A stretch of DNA of 6,063 nt from Clostridiales bacterium. GTDB taxonomy: Bacteria > Bacillota > Clostridia > Christensenellales > JAISNN01. The position numbers and the translations under genes were made by a program. The stretch spans positions 1 to 6,063 of the forward strand of contig JAISQX010000066.1 in NCBI GenBank assembly GCA_031273965.1. Reading direction: 5' to 3'. The notes below the pieces were generated by a model that was not told where the DNA came from, searched no databases, and was given only the letters and a program-made list of their open reading frames with translations. This document shows positions 1-6,063 of this stretch, in pieces (positions within the stretch are counted from its first letter, which is position 1; each line of letters starts with the position of its first letter).

Positions 1-1024
1 CGCCCGCCGCCGAAGCGCTTCTGCTTATGTTTACGGTTCCCGTAACGCGCACGTTTTCAATGATACCGTTGCTCGTAAGAAGTCCGACAACCCCGCCCGC
101 ATATATCCAAGTTCCGCTCTGACTGCTCTGTCCCGTAACGGAGAAATTTTCCACTTTTAGATTGTATATTTTTCCGTCGCAAACATTGAATAAACCGAAA
201 TATTGCTCTTGCGAAAACGCCGTTGATGAAATAACTATTCCGAGATTAAAAATCGTATACCCCGCCCCGTCGAACGTTCCGTCAAAGCTGGGTATCGTAA
301 CTCCGGTGCCTATGTTTTTAAAATCGATATCGTTACCCAAAACATAGTCCTCGGACGGTTGTCTCCTTATATTGGCGAAATCCTCCGCGGTAGTTATGAC
401 TATTTTTTCCTTGACAAAAATTGTCAAACGGCTTGTCAAACCTTCCGGCGTTTCCGCCAAAAGCTTTATTTCTTCTCCGCCGTCGGCGTCGTTTCCCACC
501 GTAAGCGTTCCGTCCGTCGTAAGCGCCGCGTTTCCTTCCTCTATGCGTATTACCGCGTTCTTTTCGCTCGCATTTTCGGGGAAATATTCGACGAACAGCT
601 TTAGCGACTCGCCGGCAAGACACGCGGTCTTATCGTCGCGGCTCTTTAACTCTATTTCGGTTAACGGCACAAACATCTTTTTTACGGTGACAAGCTTATA
701 AATACTTCCGTCTTCTTTATAAGTTATTTTTAAGCTGTCGCTAAATTCGGCGGGCGCTCCGTTCTTTACATAAATTTTTCCGCTTTGCAAATAGATATTT
801 GTCGCGCTGTACCAAAAATCATCAAACCCGTTGCCGACTCTTTCTCCGTTTTTTGTATTGAACAGATAAATTTCCGGAAAATCGGCTACGCTGTCGTATA
901 TTCTTATCTCATCGTCGATTTTAATAGCAAAACTCCCGTTATCCTTTGGGACGCATCCCGACATAACAACGGTAATAAAAGCTGCTATTAATATAAAAAT
1001 AAGTATCTTGTTTTGCTTTTTCAT
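1..1024 (-). CDS. Surface lipoprotein with Ig-like (BIG2-type) and GLUG-type beta-helix regions, 3' end off the window
   Basis: The reading frame is open from an ATG at 1024 to the left edge, giving 341 codons without a stop, so the C-terminus is missing. Residues 1-24 form a lipoprotein signal: a lysine-containing start (MKKQNK), a hydrophobic stretch, then VMSGC, predicting signal peptidase II cleavage before Cys24 and lipid anchoring on the outer face of the membrane. Residues about 118-206 read like a bacterial Ig-like group 2 domain (VPLTEIELKS, YFPENAS, DGTLTVGNDA). From about 210 the pattern is that of GLUG-type right-handed beta-helix proteins: YVLGNDIDF, FDGTFDGAGYTIFNL, FGLFN, then AGGVVGLL and GIIENVRVTGTV. 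Such proteins are usually large cell-surface or adhesion proteins; the ligand is unknown. A weak SD (AAGG) lies 9 bases before the ATG. Family assignment rests on motifs read by eye. The true length and any C-terminal anchor or further repeats lie outside the window. Confidence 0.85.
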   Translation of the reverse strand, partial: MKKQNKILIFILIAAFITVVMSGCVPKDNGSFAIKIDDEIRIYDSVADFPEIYLFNTKNGERVGNGFDDFWYSATNIYLQSGKIYVKNGAPAEFSDSLKITYKEDGSIYKLVTVKKMFVPLTEIELKSRDDKTACLAGESLKLFVEYFPENASEKNAVIRIEEGNAALTTDGTLTVGNDADGGEEIKLLAETPEGLTSRLTIFVKEKIVITTAEDFANIRRQPSEDYVLGNDIDFKNIGTGVTIPSFDGTFDGAGYTIFNLGIVISSTAFSQEQYFGLFNVCDGKIYNLKVENFSVTGQSSQSGTWIYAGGVVGLLTSNGIIENVRVTGTVNISRSASAAG

Positions 1025-1246
1025 ATAGAAGTACCTTGTCGACGCTATTCCGCATTTTTGCGAGACAAAAGCCGCTAATCAAACAAACCCTACTTATGTC
1101 GGCATCGACACTATCTTAGAGAAAAAAATGTTCATTTCGCAAGCTTAACTCGTCGATTTTACTTTTCGTATCGGCTTTTTGTTGGAATAAGCGCCGATAT
1201 TAATCCACGTTTGGCTCTCGATGTCACTACGCTTCGCTGTATTGCG
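1025..1246. other. Gap between the zinc-ribbon gene and the lipoprotein gene
   Basis: I see no gene, RNA gene or convincing terminator in these 222 bases. Besides the weak promoter candidate there is one 7-base inverted repeat, TATCGGC (1169-1175) and GCCGATA (1193-1199), with a 17-base loop. It lacks a T-tract directly after either arm, so it is not a normal rho-independent terminator. How transcription of the zinc-ribbon gene ends is not evident, and read-through into the lipoprotein gene remains possible. Confidence 0.5.
1113..1142 (-). promoter_or_regulatory. Weak sigma70-type promoter candidate for the lipoprotein gene
   Basis: On the minus strand TTGCGA (1137-1142) and TAAGAT (1113-1118) are separated by 18 bases; each hexamer matches 4 of 6 consensus positions. 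A short perfect inverted repeat, TGTCG-GCAT-CGACA (1097-1110), falls where the transcript would start and could be an operator, but a 5-base arm is easily found by chance. The leader would be about 80 bases long. This is a guess from spacing and position only. Confidence 0.25.
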
Positions 1247-1798
1247 CTATATAATGTTAAAAAACAGCGCGATTATACCTACCATTACGGCTAAAGCGCC
1301 CAATGCAAATCCCAAAATCGTATATTGGTAGCGCTTCAACCTCTCAACCACCGAGGCGACCATTCCGACGACGCCTATAACGGCGCCCGCATAATTGACG
1401 TAAGGCACGCCGAATACCGCCGCCAAGCTCAAAATCACCGCGGCTATTCCTATGATAACCGAAACCACGGATATATTGTAATCGCCGCTTGTCGAGGATT
1501 GGTTATATGAAATTTTCACCGCGCGAACGGCTTTCTTTCCAGGCAGTCTTGTCGCCGCCGTATGCCGCTGATAATAACCGACGCCGCCGCCCCTTTGTGC
1601 AAACTCGGGGTGCGCTTGATTAAAGCTATCCCAACCGCCGTTTTCACCCGTCGCGCCGTAAGCCGCGCCTATTTGAACCCCACGCGACCAAGCTTCCGCA
1701 TAAGAGGCGTTGTTTCTTCTTACGCCGTTCTTTTTACCGCAATGATAGCAATATAATGCCGCGCCGCTTATTTTTCGTCCGCAATACTTGCACCCCAT
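1247..1798 (-). CDS. Zinc-ribbon membrane protein with three predicted helices, function unknown
   Basis: The protein has 183 residues. Residues 3-20 form a treble-clef/zinc-ribbon motif with CxxC pairs at Cys3/Cys6 and Cys17/Cys20 (GCKYCGRKISG, LYCYHCGKKN), as in the many small bacterial proteins that begin with a zinc ribbon and continue into membrane helices. Residues about 27-105 are a polar linker rich in Gly, Ala, Tyr and Asn, probably unstructured. Three hydrophobic segments follow at about 108-129, 133-151 and 159-180, and the protein ends two or three residues later. A basic patch (ERLKRYQ) lies between the second and third helix. Start choice: the frame is open to an upstream ATG at 1843, but the ATG at 1798 has a strong GGAGGA eight bases before it and puts the zinc ribbon at the N-terminus as is usual, so I take 1798. 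The ribbon probably sits in the cytoplasm. No catalytic motif is visible and no specific role can be assigned. Confidence 0.85.
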   Translation of the reverse strand: MGCKYCGRKISGAALYCYHCGKKNGVRRNNASYAEAWSRGVQIGAAYGATGENGGWDSFNQAHPEFAQRGGGVGYYQRHTAATRLPGKKAVRAVKISYNQSSTSGDYNISVVSVIIGIAAVILSLAAVFGVPYVNYAGAVIGVVGMVASVVERLKRYQYTILGFALGALAVMVGIIALFFNII

Positions 1799-1806
1799 AG
1801 CAAAAA

Positions 1807-1812
1807 TCCTCC
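1807..1812 (-). promoter_or_regulatory. Ribosome binding site that fixes the zinc-ribbon start
   Basis: GGAGGA on the minus strand lies 8 bases before the ATG at 1798 and is the best SD match in the window. It lies inside the frame that would be opened by the upstream ATG at 1843, so it argues for the shorter 183-residue product. Confidence 0.8.
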
Positions 1813-1855
1813 AAAACCAATAAATATATAAAGTCAATTCCAAGCCTATTGTAAT

Positions 1856-1884
1856 AGTTTAACTTATTACGCCTTTAATGTCAA
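1856..1884 (-). promoter_or_regulatory. Promoter candidate for the zinc-ribbon gene
   Basis: On the minus strand a perfect -35 TTGACA (1879-1884) is followed after 17 bases by TAAACT (1856-1861), a 4 of 6 match to the -10 consensus. The transcript would start about 50 bases before the ATG at 1798. The sequence between is very AT-rich and also holds TATA-like stretches, so another -10 could be used. Confidence 0.55.
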
Positions 1885-1964
1885 TAGTTTTTTGTAAACC
1901 GGTCCGCCATTTAGAGATAAACGCTCGTTGCCTCGGAGCTGTTTTCATACATCAAAACGCCGCT

Positions 1965-2255
1965 TCATTTTTTCTTTCCTGAAGAGCTATTTTTGATTTT
2001 TTCCTCGTCGGGCATAACGATATTACTTTTAAGAGGCGAATATACGACGACGTTTCCCTCGTCGTCAACCATTCTTTTTCCGCTGCTTATCGTCGTGCAT
2101 GCCAAAGCGTCGCAAGCTTTGCCGGAAGAGTCTTTTAATCTTATCTCTTTTACGCGCTTTTGCTCTATCAATTTCTTATACGATTTCGATTCGGCATCGT
2201 CTTTCTTTCCAAGCCCGAAAAGCCGCCCAAAAAAACCTGTGTTTTTTGAAGACAT
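1965..2255 (-). CDS. Small lysine-rich protein of unknown function, 96 residues
   Basis: I do not recognise a family. The protein starts with MSSKNTGFFGRLFGLGKK, a short segment of alternating bulky hydrophobics, Gly and basic residues that could form an amphipathic membrane-touching helix like the N-termini of some peripheral membrane proteins. Residues about 18-41 are highly charged and helix-prone (KKDDAESKSYKKLIEQKRVK). Residues about 41-85 look more like a small beta structure (KEIRLKD, ACDALACTT, KRMVDDEGNVVVYSP), with two cysteines five residues apart. The tail is polar and basic (KKK at the end). There is no signal peptide or full membrane helix. Translation from the ATG at 2255 is supported by AAAGGGGGA at 2267-2275, 11 bases upstream, which is rather far. 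It lies alone between the rpoC terminator and the zinc-ribbon gene. I judge it real because of this SD, the promoter in front and its codon use, which resembles that of its neighbours. Confidence 0.7.
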   Translation of the reverse strand: MSSKNTGFFGRLFGLGKKDDAESKSYKKLIEQKRVKEIRLKDSSGKACDALACTTISSGKRMVDDEGNVVVYSPLKSNIVMPDEEKIKNSSSGKKK

Positions 2256-2306
2256 GATCTCTTTAATCCCCCTTTCTTATATTTCCCTCTTATGTTCCGT
2301 ATTTAT

Positions 2307-2335
2307 ATTATACTACAATTCGCCCAATTTTTAAA
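2307..2335 (-). promoter_or_regulatory. Promoter candidate for the 96-residue protein gene
   Basis: A perfect -10 TATAAT on the minus strand (2307-2312) is preceded after 17 bases by TTTAAA (2330-2335), a 4 of 6 match to the -35 consensus. It sits in the gap after the rpoC terminator, about 50 bases before the start codon at 2255, where a promoter is needed if the terminator is efficient. Confidence 0.55.
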
Positions 2336-2453
2336 GTGTTTTCCAAAAATTTATAAACGGAATTATAAGAATATCGTAAAAATTGTTCCGTTCCCCTTGT
2401 TTATACCCTTTTTGCAGGTTAATAAACGGCATAAGAAAGCGCTTCCCCCCGCT
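2336..2453. other. AT-rich gap between the rpoC terminator and the downstream promoter
   Basis: No reading frame or RNA gene is evident here. The stretch contains an inverted repeat AACGGAA (2356-2362) / TTCCGTT (2386-2392), a direct repeat ATAAACGG at 2353-2360 and 2422-2429, a second minus-strand TATAAT near 2361-2367 without a clear -35, and a run of six C (2445-2450). Together they could be protein-binding sites in front of the 2307-2335 promoter, but nothing here is diagnostic. Confidence 0.35.
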
Positions 2454-2494
2454 TAAAAATTAAGCCGCCGCCGTATAATTGAATACGGCGGCGG
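2454..2494 (-). terminator. Rho-independent terminator of rpoC
   Basis: A perfect 12-base-pair stem, CCGCCGCCGTAT (2465-2476) with ATACGGCGGCGG (2483-2494), closes a 6-base loop. Read on the minus strand it begins 41 bases after the rpoC stop codon and is followed by CTTAATTTTT, a T-rich tract. The GC-rich stem of nine consecutive G/C pairs makes it strong. The overlapping GCTTAA-AAA-TTAAGC (2451-2465) adds a small second palindrome. On the plus strand the stem is followed by TCATTTTAT, so weak activity in that direction is possible, but there is no plus-strand gene to end. Confidence 0.9.
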
Positions 2495-2535
2495 TCATTT
2501 TATAAGCAATATTCACGAACCTTTAATCGCGACTT

Positions 2536-5500
2536 TTACTTTGAGTCGGTATTACTAAAAACGTCGATATTTTCCACTTCAAGCTCTTCTATAACGCTTT
2601 CGGCAAAAACACTCGTTTCTTCAAAAATTTCTTCTCTGTTCTTAGGCTGATTTACGGGAACCGTACAAACGTTTCTGTAACACTTCATACCCGTTCCGGC
2701 GGGAATAAGCTTACCGATAATAACATTTTCCTTAAGACCTATAAGCCTATCGGTCTTGTTTTTTATCGCCGCGTCGGTCAAAACGCGCGCGGTTTCTTGG
2801 AACGACGCCGCCGCAAGGAACGACTCCGTCGCGAGCGAAGCCTTTGTGATTCCCAAAAGCGTCCTTTTCGCCGTCGCGGGTTCTCCCCCTTCTTGAAGGG
2901 TTTTTTCGATCTTATTCTCGTACGTAAATATATCCACCAACTCTCCGGGAAGCATGTCCGTATCTCCGGATGTTTCTATCTTTACCTTGCGAAGCATCTG
3001 TCGAACTATAATTTCGACATGCTTGTCGTTGATCTCAACGCCGGAAATTCTGTACGCCGCCTGCACTTCCTTAGCTAAATAATCTTGCACGCCTTTTACG
3101 CCGCGCGTTTTTAGAATATCCTGCGGATTTATAGACCCTTGAGTAAACGGCGTGCCCGGCTCCACGCGGTCGCCGGTTTGAACGATAAGCCTCGCTCCGA
3201 AAGGAAGCAATACCGGCTTAACCTCTCCGTCAGGCGTTGTAATCTCTACTAATTTTCTATTATCCGAATCGGCTATTTTAACCGTTCCCGCAACCTCGGA
3301 TACAACCGCCATACCTTTCGGTTTGCGCGCTTCAAAAAGCTCTTCCACGCGCGGCAAGCCTTGCGTAATGTCGTCGCTGACGGCGACGCCGCCCGTGTGA
3401 AAGGTTCTCATTGTAAGCTGCGTGCCGGGCTCGCCAATCGATTGCGCGGCTATGGTTCCCACCGCTTCGCCTATCCTAACGGTTTTTCCGCTCGCCATAT
3501 CCCTGCCGTAACACTTTGCGCACACTCCGTACCGCGCTTTGCACGTCAATATGCTCCTAATCGCCACCTCTTCTATTCCCGCGGCTTCTATCGCCGACGC
3601 GGATTCCTCCGAGATCATTTCGTTGCCGTTTGCCAAAACTTCGCCCGTCGCCGGATTAACAACGTCGTTTACCGCATATCTTCCGGTTATTCTGTCGCGA
3701 AGCGGCTCGATTATTTCGCCCTTAGAGCCTCTTATCGCTTGAACCGCCGTACCTTTGACATCCTGACAATCCTCGCTCCTTATAATCATTTCCTGAGCGA
3801 CGTCGACAAGCCTCCTCGTCAAATATCCGGAGTCCGCCGTCTTTAACGCCGTATCGGCAAGACCTTTTCTTCCGCCGTGCGAAGAAATAAAGTACTCCAG
3901 AACCGTCAAGCCCTCTCTAAAGTTCGATTTAACCGGAAGCTCCATAATTCTACCCGTCGGGTCGGACATAAGTCCGCGCATTCCCGCAAGCTGTCTTATC
4001 TGAGCCGAGTTTCCTCTTGCTCCGGATTTACTCATCATCCTTATCGGATTAAATTCTCCGAGAACGCTCAACAACGCTTCCTCCACCTTTGTGGTGGCGT
4101 CTTTCCACGTTTTTACGACTTCGTTATATCTTTGCTCTTCGGTTACAAAACCTCTTTTAAAGTGTTTTTCTATTTCGATTATCTTTTCTTCGGCTTCTTC
4201 GACAACTTGTTTTTTGATTTCCGGTATAGTCATATCAAAAACGCTGGCGGTTATGGCGCCGATTGTCGAATATTTAAAGCCCATTTGCTTGATTTTATCG
4301 AGAACGTCCGCTGTGCCGGTAGAACCCTTCGTCTTGTAAACGCGGTCGATGATTTTGCTAAGCATCTTCTTATCCACAAGCATATCGACTTCCAGGTCAA
4401 GCATCTGTTCCGGATCATTTCTGGGCGTCATCCCCAAATCCTGAGGTATATTTTCGTTAAAAATTATACGTCCGACTGTGGTGTTGAGATTTTTTGTGAC
4501 GATTTTGCCGTCCACTTCCGCCGTCTTTCTGACCGTTATCTTGGCTTGCAACTCTATTTCGCCGATTTCGTACGCCATGCGCGCCTCGTTTGTCGACTTA
4601 AATTTCCTGCCCTCGCCTTTAGCTCCCGGTTTTTCTATCGTCAAATAATAGATTCCTATGACGATATCCTGCGTCGGCGAAACTATGGGCTTTCCGTCGG
4701 AAAGCTTGAGAATATTGTTTGTCGACAGCATCAAAAATCTCGCCTCTACCTGCGCCTCGATTGACAGCGGTACGTGCACCGCCATTTGGTCTCCGTCAAA
4801 GTCCGCGTTAAAAGCCGAACACACCAGAGGGTGTATTTTTAACGCTCTGCCCTCCACCAATACCGGCTCAAAAGCCTGTATGCCGAGTCGGTGAAGCGTG
4901 GGGGCGCGGTTTAACAGTACGGGATGGTCTTTTATAACGTTTTCAAGTATATCCCAAACTACCGGCTTTCCTCTCTCCACAAAGCGTTTTGCGCTCTTTA
5001 TGTTATGGCAGTGATTTTGCGCGACCAGCTCTTTCATTACAAAAGGCTTAAATAGTTCCAGCGCCATTTCTTTGGGCAATCCGCATTGGTAAAGCTTGAG
5101 TTCGGGTCCCACGACGATAACCGAACGTCCCGAATAGTCTACGCGCTTTCCGAGAAGATTTTGACGGAATCTACCCTGTTTGCCCCTGAGCATACCGGAA
5201 AGCGATTTCAGTTCTCTGTTCCCCGCGCCGGAAACGGCTTTTCCGCGTCTACCGTTGTCTATCAAAGCGTCAACGGCTTCCTGAAGCATTCTTTTTTCGT
5301 TCCGTATTATTATGTCCGGAGCGGACAACTCCAAAAGTCTTTTCAATCTGTTGTTTCTGTTTATAACCCTTCTGTACAGATCGTTCAAGTCGCTTGTAGC
5401 GAACCTTCCGCCGTCAAGCTGTACCATCGGACGGATTTCGGGGGGTATTACCGGCAGAACGTCCAACATCATCCATTCGGGACGGTTTCCGCTTCTTCTA

Positions 5501-6063
5501 AAGGATTCTATTATATCAAGTCTCTTTACTGCCTTGAGTCTTTTTTGACCCGTGGTGCTCGCTATTATCTTTTTTATCGCGACGGTTTCTTTTTCAAGGT
5601 CGATTTCGGTCAAAAGCTCCTTGATAGCCTCTGCGCCCATGCCGACGCGAAAGGCTTTTTGACCGTATTTTTCGATAAGCTCCCTATATTCTTTTTCTAT
5701 TATCACTTGTTTCTTTTGAAGAGTCGTTTCGCCCGGGTCCATAACCACATACGAAACAAAATACAATACCTGCTCCACGTCTTTTGGCGACATGTCAAGA
5801 GCTATGCTGATACGCGAGGGTACTCCGCGGAAATACCAAATGTGCGAAACCGACGCCGCAAGCTCGATATGTCCCATTCTCTCTCTTCTCACTTTGCTCT
5901 TTGTCACTTCGACGCCGCACTTGTCGCAAATAACGCCTTTATAACGTATTCTCTTATATTTCCCGCAATAACATTCCCAATCGTGCGTCGGACCGAATAT
6001 CCTTTCGCAAAAAAGTCCGTATCTTTCGGGCTTTTGAGTACGATAATTGATAGTCTCCGGCTT
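2536..6063 (-). CDS. rpoC: DNA-directed RNA polymerase subunit beta', N-terminus off the window
   Basis: This is the largest subunit of core RNA polymerase and forms the active centre with RpoB. The window holds 1175 residues to a TAA stop; the frame is open to the right edge (KPETINYRTQKPERYGLFCERIFGP order), so roughly 30 N-terminal residues are missing by comparison with clostridial relatives. Numbering from the first visible residue: zinc site 1 has Cys31, 33, 46 and 49; the KQGRFRQNLLGKRVDYSGRS region is at 295-314; the catalytic NADFDGDQ carries the Mg-binding aspartates 421, 423 and 425; the bridge helix GLADTALKTADSGYLTRRL is at 734-752; zinc site 2 uses Cys766, 841, 848 and 851; the trigger loop ends in LTMRTFHTGG with His889. 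No insertion splits the trigger loop, unlike Escherichia coli. The C-terminal tail is acidic. The GTG at 5907 is an internal valine codon, not a start. One oddity is Ser71 in ELAASVSHIWYF, where proline is usual. The rpoB gene is expected just upstream. Confidence 0.99.
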   Translation of the reverse strand, partial: KPETINYRTQKPERYGLFCERIFGPTHDWECYCGKYKRIRYKGVICDKCGVEVTKSKVRRERMGHIELAASVSHIWYFRGVPSRISIALDMSPKDVEQVLYFVSYVVMDPGETTLQKKQVIIEKEYRELIEKYGQKAFRVGMGAEAIKELLTEIDLEKETVAIKKIIASTTGQKRLKAVKRLDIIESFRRSGNRPEWMMLDVLPVIPPEIRPMVQLDGGRFATSDLNDLYRRVINRNNRLKRLLELSAPDIIIRNEKRMLQEAVDALIDNGRRGKAVSGAGNRELKSLSGMLRGKQGRFRQNLLGKRVDYSGRSVIVVGPELKLYQCGLPKEMALELFKPFVMKELVAQNHCHNIKSAKRFVERGKPVVWDILENVIKDHPVLLNRAPTLHRLGIQAFEPVLVEGRALKIHPLVCSAFNADFDGDQMAVHVPLSIEAQVEARFLMLSTNNILKLSDGKPIVSPTQDIVIGIYYLTIEKPGAKGEGRKFKSTNEARMAYEIGEIELQAKITVRKTAEVDGKIVTKNLNTTVGRIIFNENIPQDLGMTPRNDPEQMLDLEVDMLVDKKMLSKIIDRVYKTKGSTGTADVLDKIKQMGFKYSTIGAITASVFDMTIPEIKKQVVEEAEEKIIEIEKHFKRGFVTEEQRYNEVVKTWKDATTKVEEALLSVLGEFNPIRMMSKSGARGNSAQIRQLAGMRGLMSDPTGRIMELPVKSNFREGLTVLEYFISSHGGRKGLADTALKTADSGYLTRRLVDVAQEMIIRSEDCQDVKGTAVQAIRGSKGEIIEPLRDRITGRYAVNDVVNPATGEVLANGNEMISEESASAIEAAGIEEVAIRSILTCKARYGVCAKCYGRDMASGKTVRIGEAVGTIAAQSIGEPGTQLTMRTFHTGGVAVSDDITQGLPRVEELFEARKPKGMAVVSEVAGTVKIADSDNRKLVEITTPDGEVKPVLLPFGARLIVQTGDRVEPGTPFTQGSINPQDILKTRGVKGVQDYLAKEVQAAYRISGVEINDKHVEIIVRQMLRKVKIETSGDTDMLPGELVDIFTYENKIEKTLQEGGEPATAKRTLLGITKASLATESFLAAASFQETARVLTDAAIKNKTDRLIGLKENVIIGKLIPAGTGMKCYRNVCTVPVNQPKNREEIFEETSVFAESVIEELEVENIDVFSNTDSK

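Noticed and set aside
333..623. Minus-strand open frame of 96 codons with an Arg/Gly-rich product
   Set aside because: It overlaps the lipoprotein gene in another frame; the runs of Arg and Gly come from frame-shifted reading of that gene.
1169..1199. Inverted repeat as a terminator for the zinc-ribbon gene
   Set aside because: The stem is only 7 base pairs with a 17-base loop and no T-tract follows either arm.
1799..1843. Fifteen-residue N-terminal extension of the zinc-ribbon protein
   Set aside because: The strong GGAGGA SD lies within this stretch, correctly spaced for the ATG at 1798, and the extension would push the zinc ribbon away from the N-terminus.
1930..1967. TGA read-through extending the 96-residue protein by 18 codons
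   Set aside because: The frame is open after the TGA down to a TAA, but the extension is short and there is no selenocysteine-type hairpin or other sign of recoding; chance is the simpler explanation.
2464..2496. GCC/GGC-rich stretch as a repeat element or mobile-element end
   Set aside because: It is a single compact hairpin at the right distance from the rpoC stop, fully explained as a terminator.
3361..3846. Plus-strand open frame of 161 codons
   Set aside because: It is antisense to the zinc site 2 and trigger-loop region of rpoC, is arginine-rich and matches nothing; it is a shadow.
3877..4764. Plus-strand open frame of 295 codons
   Set aside because: It lies fully antisense to conserved rpoC, has an Arg/Phe/Tyr-heavy composition typical of a reverse-complement shadow, and has no recognisable domain.
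5905..5907. GTG as a start codon giving a 1123-residue RpoC
   Set aside because: The frame continues upstream to the window edge with conserved beta' sequence including zinc site 1, so this GTG is an internal valine.

Overview
The window is a stretch of ordinary bacterial chromosome in which every supported gene lies on the minus strand, so transcription runs from high to low coordinates. The long partial gene at the high end is rpoC, the RNA polymerase beta' subunit. Its layout (two zinc sites, the catalytic NADFDGDQ motif, no large insertion in the trigger loop) and the purine-rich Shine-Dalgarno sites fit a Gram-positive, clostridia-like bacterium (Bacillota). The moderate GC content and frequent ATA isoleucine codons would suit an uncultured gut-type Clostridia. 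This placement is an inference from protein style, not a database result.

Layout from high to low coordinates. rpoC enters from the right edge without its first residues (about 30 by family comparison) and ends at 2536. A strong rho-independent terminator follows at 2465-2494. After an AT-rich gap with a good promoter candidate comes a 96-residue lysine-rich protein of unknown function (1965-2255). Next is a 183-residue protein with an N-terminal zinc ribbon and three membrane helices (1247-1798), with its own SD site and a TTGACA-type promoter. After a gap of about 220 bases comes the start of a lipoprotein with a lipobox, an Ig-like (BIG2-type) region and a GLUG-type beta-helix region (1024 down to 1). 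It runs off the left edge.

The genes do not form an obvious pathway. rpoC closes the rplJL-rpoBC type transcription unit. The three downstream genes appear to be separate units, because each has a spacer with promoter-like sequence in front of it. In many Bacillota rpoC is followed directly by an L7Ae-like gene and rpsL-rpsG-fusA-tuf; here that continuation is missing and a terminator stands in its place.

I looked for an undescribed system (repeat arrays, RNA elements, toxin-antitoxin pairs, defence genes, mobile elements) and found none I can support. The most open items are the unknown 96-residue protein, a possible 29-codon reading frame in the gap after it, and the small repeats in the gap after rpoC.
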